Under the pieces are notes generated by a model, which had not been told where the DNA came from, did not search any database, and saw nothing but the letters and a program-made list of their open reading frames with translations. A DNA stretch of 64,000 nt from NCBI RefSeq assembly GCF_046736345.1, contig NZ_CP157210.1, positions 1,984,001 to 2,048,000 on the forward strand, in the 5' to 3' direction. Positions 25,249 through 34,160 of this stretch are shown piece by piece; within the stretch, counting starts at the first letter, position 1; each line of letters begins with the position of its first letter. Source of the stretch: Hyphococcus formosus (lineage in GTDB: Bacteria; Pseudomonadota; Alphaproteobacteria; Caulobacterales; Parvularculaceae). The position numbers and the translations under genes were made by a program.

Positions 25249-26736
25249 TCATTTGCCCGCCCACCATTCGCGGCCATCACGATCAAGCAACATCGCCGCT
25301 TGTGGTGGGCCATCTGTCCCGGCGGGGTATTTATGAACCGGGGTTTCATCGGCTTCCCATGCCGCAAGAATACCATCCACCCATTGCCACGCCGCTTCGA
25401 CTTCGTCGCGGCGCATGAAAAGGGCAAGATCACCCCGCACAACCGCCATCAATAGCCGCTCATAAGCATCCGGGTAACGCGCTTCGAAATGATCTGCATA
25501 GGACAGGTTAAGCGGCACATAGCGCAAACGCATACCGCCCGGCCCGGGGTCTTTGGTGGTCAGCAGCAATTTAACGCCCTCGTCCGGCTGTAGGCGGATT
25601 ACCATGCGGGTCGGCGGCGGCGGCGCACCATCCTTAATCAGGGAATGGGCGACATCTTTGAACTGCACAACGATTTCCGAATGGCGGCCCGACATGCGCT
25701 TGCCCGTCCGCAAATAGAACGGCACGTCCTTCCATCGCCAATTATCCAGATTGGCTTTAAGCGCCACAAAAGTTTCGGTGTTGCTGCCGCGCTCTAATTC
25801 CGCTTCGTAGCTTTGAACGACTTCGCCGTCGGTCGCGCCGGACGCATACTGCCCCCGAACAGAGATATTGCGAATATCCCTCAGCTTGACCGGCCGGAGC
25901 GCCTTAAGAACCTTTATCTTTTCGTCGCGGACCGTGTCGGAGTTCAGGTTAAGCGGCGGCTCCATCGCCACCAGACACAACAATTGCAACAAATGATTCT
26001 GGACCATATCGCGCAAGGCCCCGGCCGTGTCATAATAACTCGCCCGCCCCTCACAACCGATCGATTCTGCGACCGTGATCTCTACGTGATCAATCGCATT
26101 GGCATTCCAGATCGGTTCAAAAATTGAATTCATGAACCGTAAAACGATCAGGTTCTGGACAGTCTCCTTGCCCAGATAATGATCGATACGGAAGATATTT
26201 TTCTCCGCGAACACAGCGCCGACGCCATCATTGATCGCGCGGGCGGAGGCAAGATCCTTCCCAATAGGTTTTTCAAGCACAATGCGGGCGTCCGGCGCTT
26301 TCAATCCCGCGCTATCAATATTTGCCGCAACCGCACCATAGATATTGGGTGGCAGCGCTAAATAGAAAACCCGTAGATTATCGCGGCGCTGTTCCAGCAA
26401 TGCCGAAAGGCCAGACCAATCGGCTTCAGCGTCCGCGGCGTTCACCGCGCGATAATGTAATAGGCTCGAAAAGCGCGTCCATTCCTCTGCTGCGATTTCC
26501 GTATTCGGATTGAATTTACGATAGCTATCATAAACGAGCTTACGAAACGCCTCGTCATCCATTTCCGTTCGCGAGACACCGACAATGCGCGAGGCATCGG
26601 GGATCTGCGAATCGCGCCAACGGTGAAACAAGGCCGGGATGATCTTACGCAATGAAAGATCCCCCGCCGCACCGAAAATAATGATATCGAAAGCATCAAC
26701 CGGAATGAACTGCGCAGCAGATGATATTTCTTCCAT
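25249..26736 (-). CDS. zwf: Glucose-6-phosphate 1-dehydrogenase
   Basis: This 495-residue enzyme oxidises glucose-6-phosphate with NADP+. Its nucleotide site is FGAAGDLSLRKIIPAL (about 22-37) and its active site RIDHYLGKETVQN (about 181-193). The usual GASGDL is GAAGDL here. It is the first gene of zwf-edd-eda. A 6-phosphogluconolactonase gene, often between zwf and edd, is absent from this operon. The upstream gap to 27145 holds a palindrome at 26768-26780 and a direct-repeat site at 27042-27058 shared with the amino-sugar island. Confidence 0.95.
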   Translation of the reverse strand: MEEISSAAQFIPVDAFDIIIFGAAGDLSLRKIIPALFHRWRDSQIPDASRIVGVSRTEMDDEAFRKLVYDSYRKFNPNTEIAAEEWTRFSSLLHYRAVNAADAEADWSGLSALLEQRRDNLRVFYLALPPNIYGAVAANIDSAGLKAPDARIVLEKPIGKDLASARAINDGVGAVFAEKNIFRIDHYLGKETVQNLIVLRFMNSIFEPIWNANAIDHVEITVAESIGCEGRASYYDTAGALRDMVQNHLLQLLCLVAMEPPLNLNSDTVRDEKIKVLKALRPVKLRDIRNISVRGQYASGATDGEVVQSYEAELERGSNTETFVALKANLDNWRWKDVPFYLRTGKRMSGRHSEIVVQFKDVAHSLIKDGAPPPPTRMVIRLQPDEGVKLLLTTKDPGPGGMRLRYVPLNLSYADHFEARYPDAYERLLMAVVRGDLALFMRRDEVEAAWQWVDGILAAWEADETPVHKYPAGTDGPPQAAMLLDRDGREWWAGK

Positions 26737-26767
26737 GCCTTAAAACTCTTTGTACTCGCTCATCATT

Positions 26768-26780
26768 TATACTCAGTATA
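26768..26780. promoter_or_regulatory. Palindrome in the zwf promoter region
   Basis: TATACTCAGTATA is an inverted repeat (arms TATACT / AGTATA around one base) about 32 bases upstream of the zwf start. On the minus strand it reads TTGGTATACTGAGTATA. This could be an operator overlapping the promoter (-35 TTGGTA, -10 TATAAA-like). Confidence 0.5.
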
Positions 26781-27041
26781 CCAACATTTTGATCGAGAAT
26801 GATGGTGGGAATGTCGGCTAAGTGGCGACCAGCATTCGCCTTTTTGGTAGCAGCGACGAACCAAAATCACGCATATGGGCCCTCTCCGCTCCTCGCTGAA
26901 AACAGAAACCAATATAATACCATTTATCTACATCAGCAAGCCGGAGATCCGTGCGCAATTACCAGATTTTCGCTAATTACGGCTATTTTACTGCAGTTTC
27001 TCACAAAAGTGACTGATTTCGTTGGCGGAAAGCTGTTTGCT

Positions 27042-27058
27042 ATTGGTATTTTATTGGC
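27042..27058 (+). promoter_or_regulatory. ATTGGT direct-repeat site D
   Basis: ATTGGT-ATTTT-ATTGGC is two half-sites 11 bp apart. It matches three sites in the amino-sugar island (see the entries at 30598, 33200 and 39430). It lies about 305-320 bases upstream of zwf, so its target is uncertain. Confidence 0.5.
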
Positions 27059-27115
27059 ATTGAAAAAATAGGCGAAACCAGAGTGGCGCGGCCGATCTCG
27101 CGACCCCAAACCGTA

Positions 27116-27134
27116 CTGCACAGAGACTGTGCAG
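27116..27134. other. Stem-loop after the GNAT gene
   Basis: CTGCACAG-AGA-CTGTGCAG is a perfect 8-bp stem 12 bases past the stop of the leftward acetyltransferase. It lacks a T-tract, so it may be a weak or rho-assisted terminator or an operator. Confidence 0.45.
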
Positions 27135-27145
27135 CCCTTTGGCTA

Positions 27146-27613
27146 TTACTCTTTTGGTTTTTTAACGAGCGATCCCAAAAACCCCGGTGCCCCGCCATCA
27201 ATGCGCGCCGCGCCAACAACGCGCTCATAATATTCGATCGGCCCTGCGGCCCCGATCACCGCATAGGCATAGCCCGCAGCACGCATATCCGTCATTACCC
27301 GGAAGAGTAACGCAGTCCCCACGCCCCGGCCGCGTCCGGCCTCAGCCACGCCGGTAGGACCAAAAACCCCCTTCGCCGCCGCATCAAAACAGGCAAACCC
27401 GATGATGGCCTCATTGGAAAGTGCGATATAGGCGGCGCTCGGCGAAAGATTGGCGGCATAGGAAAACTCTGTCGCCCAGCCGTCGCTGAATTCCTGACGG
27501 ACCCACTCGGTCGCCGTTTTAAGCTCTGCCTGAAAAACCTGACGGATCAAAATACCGGATGGCACTGGCGGTGCTTCGGGCAACCGATAAAGCGGGACGA
27601 GCAGATCATGCAT
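27146..27613 (-). CDS. GNAT-family N-acetyltransferase
   Basis: This protein of about 155 residues has the GNAT fold, with acetyl-CoA binding motif A as GRGRGVGTALLFRV (about 92-105) preceded by FGPTGV. The C-terminal part has IEYYERVVGA. It transfers an acetyl group to an unknown amine. It sits between zwf and the TonB-dependent receptor of the amino-sugar island, so an amino sugar or cell-wall substrate is possible but unproven. ATG at 27613 is preferred to an upstream TTG at 27628. Confidence 0.82.
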   Translation of the reverse strand: MHDLLVPLYRLPEAPPVPSGILIRQVFQAELKTATEWVRQEFSDGWATEFSYAANLSPSAAYIALSNEAIIGFACFDAAAKGVFGPTGVAEAGRGRGVGTALLFRVMTDMRAAGYAYAVIGAAGPIEYYERVVGAARIDGGAPGFLGSLVKKPKE

Positions 27614-27683
27614 AACACCAACATCCAATTTGAATTGCCACGATCACTGACTTGATCGTAAGCGCAACACAATAACGGCAAAT

Positions 27684-27720
27684 AAAAAAAGGGGAAAGAA
27701 ACCAAACGGTCCCTTTCCCC
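27684..27720 (-). terminator. Terminator of the TonB-dependent receptor gene
   Basis: On the minus strand an 8-bp stem GGGGAAAG / CTTTCCCC has a 14-base loop and is followed by seven T. It lies about 95 bases past the receptor stop. Confidence 0.8.
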
Positions 27721-27776
27721 TTCATTTTCCTATCTTGCTCCCTGGGAGGAAATGGGAGCAATCAGGTCAATCGTTG

Positions 27777-27813
27777 CACTGATCGCGATCAGTGACGTTT
27801 CGCATTGCGAAAC
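27777..27813. other. Two palindromes directly after the receptor gene
   Basis: CACTGATCGCGATCAGTG (27777-27794) is an 18-bp perfect palindrome. GTTTCGCATTGCGAAAC (27797-27813) is a second stem-loop that touches the stop codon of the receptor. Neither has a T-tract; they may stabilise the mRNA 3' end. Confidence 0.6.
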
Positions 27814-30531
27814 TTAGAAGCGCGCGCGCACCGACGCACCGAATGAACGTCCGACAGCGTCATACTCACTGACGGTACCGAAGAAGTTACCACCGGCCAG
27901 CGGCAATGGTGGCTCTTTATCAAAGAGGTTCTTGATACCTGCAGTGACCGTTACATTCTCAGTCACGTCATAGACACCAGTCAGGTCGAAATAGTTCTGT
28001 GAGCTGATGGTATCCGCTTCATCAAGCGCGTTATGAACGCCGCCGATCCGGCGCCAAGAGAATTGCGCCGCGAATGGGCCTTGCGCCCAGTTCAGATCGG
28101 TGCGGTGCTTGTAGTCCTGCTGAAGGAAGCTAGCGAAGTCACCAGAACATGAACCACCAAACGTACCCTTACAATCGACAGCATCGACTGTTGCGTTTGC
28201 CTGACGGGTGTAATCCGTCACGATGGTTGCCTGATAGTTCAGCTGGAATGCTTCACCAGGCTCGCCGAGAATATCGAGCGGCAATACAAGCGCTACGTCA
28301 ATGCTCTTTTGCTTCAAGCTTGCCAGATTGAAATCGTTCACCAGCGCCTGACTAATCAAGCCCGTTACCGGATCACGGAGAACCGCGCCGCAAAGCGGGT
28401 TATCCGGGGTCGGATTATCAATATAGCAGTTTGTTAGCGCCGCAATTGGCTGGATCTGGCTGACCGCATCGGTGATTTCAATATCAACATAATCGACGGT
28501 CAGGCTTGAACCCGGATAGAAATCTGGCGTGAGGACCATACCAACGGTAATGGTTTCGCCTTTTTCCGTATCGATATTCGGGTTACCGCCAAAGCTGTAG
28601 ATTGCAGCGCTTGTATCAAATGGCGTGCCGGGCGCTGCTGCACCTTGGGCCGCACATTGTGCTGCATCGCCACGTCCATCAAGACAAGGGTCGCCGTCGA
28701 AACGACCGCCAAGACGCGGAATGAAGTCAGGGCTTGTTGGGTCAAAGAGTGACAGCGAAAGCTGCACTTCCGGTCCGGCAAACTCGCCAAGGTTTGGTGA
28801 GCGAACCGTTGTCTGACGCTGACCGCGGAAACGGATCTGATCGTTGACGACCCATGTACCGCCCAATTTGTCAGCATTACCTGTGCCCGTTGTTGAGAAA
28901 TCAAAGTGACGGAACGCCCCTTCGAAATTCAACTGCTGAATGAATGGCAGGTCAGCCAGCAATGGAACCAGCACCTCGCCAAAGACTTCGTTTGTGTCGA
29001 AGCTCGCATTGTCGAGTGACAACACGCTGCCAAGACCGAAGCCGAGACCATTCTGCACCGCAATTCCCGGAACAGCTGAACCGGTTTCTTCGCGATATTC
29101 ATAACCGCCGGCAAAACCGATCGGGCCCGCTGGCAATTCAAAGACATCTGCCGTCGTACCGGAGATAATCAACGAAGCCACCAACTGATCACGTGTACGG
29201 TCCTGATAGAGGATTTCCGTGCCGAAATCGCTGAAGTCAGCATCCGGACCAAAAATGTCTACCGTGTCCGCGATTGCGCCAAAGCGGCTGTTGCCGCTGC
29301 TGTCATTGCGGATCGCATTACCAAAGACGGTCGCATTTTCTTCTGACCGACCATACTGGGTGTACATGTCCCAAGAAATGTTATCGGTAATATCACCGCG
29401 GATACCACCAACAAGCTGGAATGTATCGCGGCTTGTGACCGTGCGCTGAAGGCCGAGGCCGAGATTGCGCTCGACATTCACTGTCGCCTCACCGCCCACA
29501 AAAGTCAGCAGCGGCAATGCTTCAGCAGGAATGAAGGGGTTGGTCTCTGAGATCGTAACTTCTTCATTGACGCTGATTGGCGTCTGACCGCTACCACCCG
29601 CACCGGTCACTTTCATGTCGGTGTAGAATGCACGGCCGTAAACTTCGACATTGTCGAGGACTTCATAGTCGAACAGAACCGAAGCGTGGAAACGCTGCAT
29701 CGGCTGGATCAAGAAACGATCAGGCGTCGCATCAAAAGTCTGACGTTCGGTTGAAAACGCGCCGTTATTGTCAAAGGCAAAGAAATTGCCGCTGGCAACA
29801 TCGGTGAAGTTACCGCCGATAGAAGGCACCGCCGTAACCGTGCCCGATGTGAAATCGCGCTCGCCCGCCAAGAGCTCAAAACGCTCCGTATAGGCCAGAT
29901 AACCGACAACATGACCGCGACCATCGCCGATTTCAGCGCCCGCTTTAAGGTCGGCAGAAATTGATTCGCCGCCGCCGCTTGGCACCTCACCCGATACTGA
30001 CATCTCAAGGCCTTCGAAGCTGTCGTCGAGAATGAAGTTCACGACACCAGCCACAGCATCCGCACCGTAAATCGCTGCGGCACCGCCGGTTAGAACCTCT
30101 ACATTTTTGATGAGACCGGTTGGGAGCGTGTTCGTATCCACCGCATTACGGAAGCTGAACGGAACAGCGCGCGTACCATTGACGAGGACCAGCGTGCGGT
30201 TCTGACCAAGACCGCGCAGGTCAATCGTTGAGGAGCCGAGGGAGTCACCAACCGCAGCACCGGTTGCATTCGCACCACCGCCGGCTTGAGGCAGGCGGAG
30301 GAAAATATCTTCGATGACAACAGAACGATCAGTTTTGATCTGTTGTTCGCCGATTGATGTCACCGGCGTCGGTGATGTCAGGCCGCTACGTTCGATACGG
30401 CTACCAGTAACAACAATAGTATCCTGCGCCTGGCTCGCTTGCTCGCCCTGCGCGTGCGCTGGGGCCAACCCGAGCGCCAAAAATGGCAAAATACTCGCCG
30501 CCCCCGATAATGTAAGTTTAGATTTCAACAA
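27814..30531 (-). CDS. TonB-dependent outer-membrane receptor
   Basis: This 905-residue receptor has a signal peptide (cleaved after AHA, about residue 28) and a TonB box-like DTIVVTGSRI (about 37-46). The plug domain contains SSTIDLRGLGQNRTLVLVNG and GGAAAIYGADAVAGVVNF. A 22-strand barrel ends in the terminal Phe (VRARF). It imports a large or scarce substrate across the outer membrane, energised by TonB (6803-7402). It is divergent from nagB-II/nagA/murQ, so the ligand is probably a GlcNAc/MurNAc oligosaccharide; that is inference from context. Its promoter carries a direct-repeat site. Confidence 0.92.
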   Translation of the reverse strand: MLKSKLTLSGAASILPFLALGLAPAHAQGEQASQAQDTIVVTGSRIERSGLTSPTPVTSIGEQQIKTDRSVVIEDIFLRLPQAGGGANATGAAVGDSLGSSTIDLRGLGQNRTLVLVNGTRAVPFSFRNAVDTNTLPTGLIKNVEVLTGGAAAIYGADAVAGVVNFILDDSFEGLEMSVSGEVPSGGGESISADLKAGAEIGDGRGHVVGYLAYTERFELLAGERDFTSGTVTAVPSIGGNFTDVASGNFFAFDNNGAFSTERQTFDATPDRFLIQPMQRFHASVLFDYEVLDNVEVYGRAFYTDMKVTGAGGSGQTPISVNEEVTISETNPFIPAEALPLLTFVGGEATVNVERNLGLGLQRTVTSRDTFQLVGGIRGDITDNISWDMYTQYGRSEENATVFGNAIRNDSSGNSRFGAIADTVDIFGPDADFSDFGTEILYQDRTRDQLVASLIISGTTADVFELPAGPIGFAGGYEYREETGSAVPGIAVQNGLGFGLGSVLSLDNASFDTNEVFGEVLVPLLADLPFIQQLNFEGAFRHFDFSTTGTGNADKLGGTWVVNDQIRFRGQRQTTVRSPNLGEFAGPEVQLSLSLFDPTSPDFIPRLGGRFDGDPCLDGRGDAAQCAAQGAAAPGTPFDTSAAIYSFGGNPNIDTEKGETITVGMVLTPDFYPGSSLTVDYVDIEITDAVSQIQPIAALTNCYIDNPTPDNPLCGAVLRDPVTGLISQALVNDFNLASLKQKSIDVALVLPLDILGEPGEAFQLNYQATIVTDYTRQANATVDAVDCKGTFGGSCSGDFASFLQQDYKHRTDLNWAQGPFAAQFSWRRIGGVHNALDEADTISSQNYFDLTGVYDVTENVTVTAGIKNLFDKEPPLPLAGGNFFGTVSEYDAVGRSFGASVRARF

Positions 30532-30597
30532 GCCGTGGTCCCTCCTATGAGCTATTGCCTGTTGCGGCCAGCAGTGGTTGCAAAGGCGGATTTATGA

Positions 30598-30630
30598 TAC
30601 CATATTGCTACCAATGCGCAGATCAGTCAA
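30598..30630 (-). promoter_or_regulatory. Receptor promoter with direct-repeat site A
   Basis: On the minus strand, -35 TTGACT (30625-30630), a 17-base spacer and -10 CAATAT (30602-30607) form a good sigma-70 promoter for the receptor gene. The direct repeat ATTGGT-N5-TATGGT (30599-30615) overlaps the -10 and spacer, so a bound regulator would block RNA polymerase. Confidence 0.6.
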
Positions 30631-30791
30631 ACAGGAATAGACCAATTTAAGCGCACAGATAATTGCTGTGCCATTTTGGCAACATCGAAATGACGGTCTA
30701 TAACGTAGCATTCGCCAATAAAATGGCACAAATGCTTGCTTTTAATCGCCATTATCCCCTCCCCGCTTGCCAATTAGACTGGTACACAAGG

Positions 30792-30826
30792 TTGTATTAG
30801 TCCAAAGAAACAAATATACTACCAAT
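30792..30826 (+). promoter_or_regulatory. nagB-II operon promoter with degenerate site E
   Basis: -35 TTGTAT (30792-30797), a 17-base spacer and -10 TATACT (30815-30820) precede nagB-II by about 110 bases. On the minus strand ATTGGT-N5-ATTTGT (30810-30826) overlaps the -10; it has one mismatch to the direct-repeat consensus. The core CTACCAATGCG is identical to that at 30608. Confidence 0.6.
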
Positions 30827-30932
30827 GCGAGGGTGTAGCATTTTACCAGAGCCGATGCGCGATGACATGCGCACCTCGTCGCGCCGCCTGAATTGCGGCT
30901 AGTGGCCTGTAACTAGAGGATAAATTCGAGAT

Positions 30933-31970
30933 ATGCCCACCGAACAGTTCGAAACGAAGATGTTTCATGAGGCTGGCGAGGCACCCGACCGGGTTGCGGC
31001 CCAATTTCAGAATAATACCAGTGCGATTAACGAGATCGCGAAACGGCTCGCCAGTGACAAGATCAATATGGTCGTCACCTGCGCGCGCGGTAGTTCAAGC
31101 CACGCGACCGTCTACGGAAAATATCTGCTCGAACGCCAGACAGGCAAGCCTGTCTGCGCCTTTTCGCCATCGGTCGCCTCGGTCTATGGCGCGGCGTTGA
31201 ACCTTCGCGGCGCAATGTTTCTCGCGGTTTCGCAGTCCGGCCGGAGCGAGGACCTGTTGCAATCGGCAAAGGCGGCCAAAGCTGGCGGTGCCTTCACGGT
31301 GGCATTGACCAATGACAGCGCTAGCCCCCTTGCGGATCTGTGCGACGTCACGCTTCCTTTGCTGGCGGGCGATGAAACCAGTGTCGCCGCAACAAAGTCT
31401 TTTATCTGCTCACTGACAGCATTGGCGCATATCGCGTTTGCTGCGGGCGGCGATGACAAAGGCTTAAGCGCGCTTGAGCAATTGCCGACGCATTTAAGCC
31501 AGGCATGGGAAGGCGAATGGAATGCGGCCCTCCCCATCTTGCAGGACGCGCGGAACCTGTTTGTTTCCGGACGCGGTGTCGGCTTTGGCATCGCCAAGGA
31601 AGCTGCGCTGAAGCTGAAAGAAACGAGCGGCCTGCATGCAGAAGCATTGAGCGCGGCGGAGCTGCGTCACGGCCCCATGGCGGTCGTTTCAGAAGGCTTT
31701 CCGATTTTAGCCTTTGTGTCTGCGGATGAGTCAAAACAAAGTGTCCGGGAGCTGGTTTCCTTTTGCGCCTCGAACGGCGCGAAATGCCTGACTGTGGGAG
31801 AGGCCGTGCCTGACGCATTAAATCTTGATTGCCCAGTTGGCGATGATCCGCGCCTGACGCCGATTTTACAAATTCAACGGTTTTACCGTTTTGCAAATGC
31901 GCTTTCATTGGCGCGCGGCAAGAACCCGGATGAACCGCCATTCCTGAAAAAAGTAACGGTGACGGTCTGA
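30933..31970 (+). CDS. SIS-domain glucosamine-6-phosphate deaminase (NagB-II)
   Basis: This 345-residue protein has two SIS domains, as in NagB-II/AgaS and the isomerase half of GlmS. The first carries ARGSSSHATVYGKYLLE (about 50-66) and SQSGRSEDLL (about 99-108). The second carries GRGVGFGIAKEAALKLKE and ELRHGPMAVV. It converts glucosamine-6-phosphate to fructose-6-phosphate plus ammonia. It replaces the unrelated hexameric NagB and is common in alphaproteobacteria and Shewanella. Its stop overlaps the nagA start by one base (TGATG). The start has AGAGGATAAAT upstream. Confidence 0.88.
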   Translation: MPTEQFETKMFHEAGEAPDRVAAQFQNNTSAINEIAKRLASDKINMVVTCARGSSSHATVYGKYLLERQTGKPVCAFSPSVASVYGAALNLRGAMFLAVSQSGRSEDLLQSAKAAKAGGAFTVALTNDSASPLADLCDVTLPLLAGDETSVAATKSFICSLTALAHIAFAAGGDDKGLSALEQLPTHLSQAWEGEWNAALPILQDARNLFVSGRGVGFGIAKEAALKLKETSGLHAEALSAAELRHGPMAVVSEGFPILAFVSADESKQSVRELVSFCASNGAKCLTVGEAVPDALNLDCPVGDDPRLTPILQIQRFYRFANALSLARGKNPDEPPFLKKVTVTV

Positions 31971-33106
31971 TGTTCGCGCTAACGGGATGCCCCATTCTTT
32001 TCAACGATGCGTGGACGGAAGGTCATGCGGTTCTCGTTGATGGCGCGCGCATTGCGGATATTGTGCCTTTGGGATCTGTGCCCGCAGACGCAGAGAAAAT
32101 AAGCCTTGATGGCGGCATCCTCGCGCCCGGATTTATCGACCTTCAGGTCAATGGCGGCGGCGGCGTTTTGTTGAACGACGCGCCAACTGTCAAAACCATT
32201 GCGACCATTGCCAATGCCCATCGCACCTACGGCACAACCGGGCTGTTGCCTACGCTCATTAGCGATACGCCAGAGATAATCGGGCAAGCGATTGCGGCCG
32301 TGGACGAAGCGATTGCATTAAAAACGCCGGGCATTTTAGGCATTCACATCGAAGGGCCTGTCCTCAACCACGAGAAAAAAGGCGTCCATGACCAGCAGAA
32401 ATTCCGCGGTTTGGACAGCGACTTTATCGACCTGTTGTCGAGCCTGAAAAGCGGAAAAACCCTGGTCACCCTCGCGCCGGAACAGGTCGCGCCTGGTGAG
32501 ATTGCCGAGCTTGTCAAACGCGGCGTGATCGTTTGGGCCGGCCACACCAATGCGGATTATGATACGGTCCGGGCCGCAATCGATGAAGGTCTGTCCGGGT
32601 TTACGCATCTTTATAATGCGATGTCACCGCTCACCAGCCGGGCACCGGGTGCGGTCGGCGCGGCGTTTGATTCGGATCAAACATGGGCGGGCATTATCGC
32701 CGACGGGTTTCATGTTCACGACGCCTCCCTGCGCGCGGCCATCAAATGTAAAGGCATTTCAAAAACAGTTTTAGTCACCGATGCTATGCCCAGCGTTGGT
32801 GCGCCGGACGGCTTTGATGGTTTCGATCTTTTCGGCCAATGGGTCGATGCAACCGGCCCGCGCCTCACGATCGAAGCGGGCAATCTGGCGGGCTCATCCC
32901 TTGATATGATGTCGGCCGTTCAGCACGCCCACAACCATCTCGGCGTCACACAAGCGCAAGCAATTTCCATGGCGTCATTAAGCCCGGCACAGGCCCTCGG
33001 CATTGAAAATGATTTGGGCGAAATCGCCGCCGGAAAATACGCAAATCTTGTGCACCTGTCCGATGACGGACAGGTCAAACGAAGCTGGATTAACGGAGAA
33101 GGATAA
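31970..33106 (+). CDS. nagA: N-acetylglucosamine-6-phosphate deacetylase
   Basis: This 378-residue amidohydrolase removes acetate from GlcNAc-6-phosphate. It has a full-length metal-dependent barrel. The features are PGFIDLQVNGGGG (about 53-65), the metal-site Glu in HIEGP (126-130), GHTNADYDT, HLYNAMSPL and TDAMPSVG with the catalytic Asp. It acts just before NagB-II in the pathway. The gene is coupled to nagB-II by a one-base overlap. A 164-base gap with a regulatory site precedes murQ, so murQ may have its own promoter. Confidence 0.95.
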   Translation: MFALTGCPILFNDAWTEGHAVLVDGARIADIVPLGSVPADAEKISLDGGILAPGFIDLQVNGGGGVLLNDAPTVKTIATIANAHRTYGTTGLLPTLISDTPEIIGQAIAAVDEAIALKTPGILGIHIEGPVLNHEKKGVHDQQKFRGLDSDFIDLLSSLKSGKTLVTLAPEQVAPGEIAELVKRGVIVWAGHTNADYDTVRAAIDEGLSGFTHLYNAMSPLTSRAPGAVGAAFDSDQTWAGIIADGFHVHDASLRAAIKCKGISKTVLVTDAMPSVGAPDGFDGFDLFGQWVDATGPRLTIEAGNLAGSSLDMMSAVQHAHNHLGVTQAQAISMASLSPAQALGIENDLGEIAAGKYANLVHLSDDGQVKRSWINGEG

Positions 33107-33199
33107 CGGCCCAACCCGATTGAAAACATCATCGGTGGAGTGGCCGTTAACGCTGATTGCTTGCGTGCTCGCCTTCCCAAGCGCGCGATTAGTCGGTAT

Positions 33200-33237
33200 A
33201 TTGGTTTTATTTTGGTATTCTCGGTTAGATTTACCAA
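33200..33237 (+). promoter_or_regulatory. Direct-repeat site B and inverted repeat upstream of murQ
   Basis: ATTGGT-TTTAT-TTTGGT (33200-33216) matches the island's direct-repeat consensus with 11-bp phasing. The right half also forms an inverted repeat TTGGTA (33212-33217) / TACCAA (33232-33237). It lies 33-70 bases before the murQ start, where an internal promoter is expected. Confidence 0.6.
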
Positions 33238-33270
33238 TTACGAGATACGACAAGAGTTTAGGAGACCTGC

Positions 33271-34155
33271 ATGTCCACAGAGGATGTGAGCCAACGTTTC
33301 GTCAATATCGATAGCTGGCCGGCCAAAGATGCCGTGGATGCCATGATCGACGGCCAGCTTGCTGCCGTCGCATCGATACAACCGCTGTCTTCAAAGCTCG
33401 CTGACGCTGCGACCGCCGCCGCGGCGCGTCTCGCTGATCGTGGCCGCCTGATTTATGTGGGTGCCGGTACGTCTGGCCGCGTCGCGGCACAAGATGGCGT
33501 TGAACTGTTTCCGACCTATGGCTGGCCGAATGAAAGGCTCGTCTATGTTGTTGCGGGCGGACCAACTGCGCTTGTTGAAAGCGCTGAAGGCGCTGAAGAC
33601 GACGTGGACGAAGGCGCGGGTGAAATTGAAAAGCTCAATGTCGGTGAAAATGACGTAGTGATTGGCGTCGCCGCGAGCGGCAGAACGCCTTTCACCATTG
33701 CCGCGCTCGAAGTCGCTCGCCAAAAGGGTGCGCTTACGATTGGAATCGTGAATAATCCGGGTGCGCCTCTCCTCGAAACTGCCGATTTCGGGCTGGTCGC
33801 AGAAACTGGTAGCGAAGTCGTTGCAGGATCAACCCGCATGAAAGCCGGAACGGCCCAAAAAGCGATTCTGAATATCCTCTCGACAACGATTATGTTGCAA
33901 TTGGGCAAAGTCTATAAAGGCCTGATGGTGAATATGGTCATCTCGAACAAAAAGCTTCGCCATCGCGGGGCCGAGATTGTCCACAAACTTTCTGGCGTAT
34001 CCATGGATAAAGCCGACGCCGCGCTGACCGAAGCCAACAACGATATTCCAACCGCTGTTTTGATTGGCTTTGGTCTTGAGAAAAACGACGCCGCCGCATT
34101 GTTGGCGCGGCATAAGGGGCATTTAGGTGCTTCGATTGAAGCACTAAAGGGGTAA
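33271..34155 (+). CDS. murQ: N-acetylmuramic acid 6-phosphate etherase
   Basis: This 294-residue SIS-domain lyase has the typical MurQ length. It cleaves the lactyl ether of MurNAc-6-phosphate to give GlcNAc-6-phosphate and D-lactate. Visible motifs are YVGAGTSGRVAAQDGVELFP (about 61-80), VASGRTPF, GSEVVAGSTRMKAGTAQK (about 183-200) and a short AGASIEALKG-like end. Its substrate comes from peptidoglycan. The start has AGGAGA 6 bases upstream. It lies 5 bases before the GntR gene and upstream of dld, whose product can burn the D-lactate released. Confidence 0.95.
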   Translation: MSTEDVSQRFVNIDSWPAKDAVDAMIDGQLAAVASIQPLSSKLADAATAAAARLADRGRLIYVGAGTSGRVAAQDGVELFPTYGWPNERLVYVVAGGPTALVESAEGAEDDVDEGAGEIEKLNVGENDVVIGVAASGRTPFTIAALEVARQKGALTIGIVNNPGAPLLETADFGLVAETGSEVVAGSTRMKAGTAQKAILNILSTTIMLQLGKVYKGLMVNMVISNKKLRHRGAEIVHKLSGVSMDKADAALTEANNDIPTAVLIGFGLEKNDAAALLARHKGHLGASIEALKG

Positions 34156-34160
34156 TTTCG

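Larger units (their letters stand above)
26737..27145. other. Gene-free region upstream of zwf
   Basis: About 410 bases carry no supported coding sequence. They hold three signals listed separately: a palindrome at 26768-26780, a direct-repeat site at 27042-27058 and a stem-loop at 27116-27134. The zwf promoter is expected in the left part. One 90-codon plus-strand frame (26799-27071) has no family features and is not called. Confidence 0.6.
30532..30932. other. Divergent control region of the amino-sugar island
   Basis: About 400 bases lie between the receptor and nagB-II starts. They hold the two predicted promoters and direct-repeat sites listed separately (30598-30630 and 30792-30826). 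The middle part (30640-30780) has no recognised gene. It includes AATAGACCAAT at 30637-30647, a half-match to the GntR/DasR-type site, but its partner half is missing. Confidence 0.6.

Noticed and set aside
26799..27071. A 90-codon gene between zwf and the GNAT gene
   Set aside because: No ribosome site or domain; AT-rich chance frame in a control region.
30637..30647. A complete DasR/NagR-type operator
   Set aside because: Only one half (AATAGACCAAT) fits; no mirrored half is visible.
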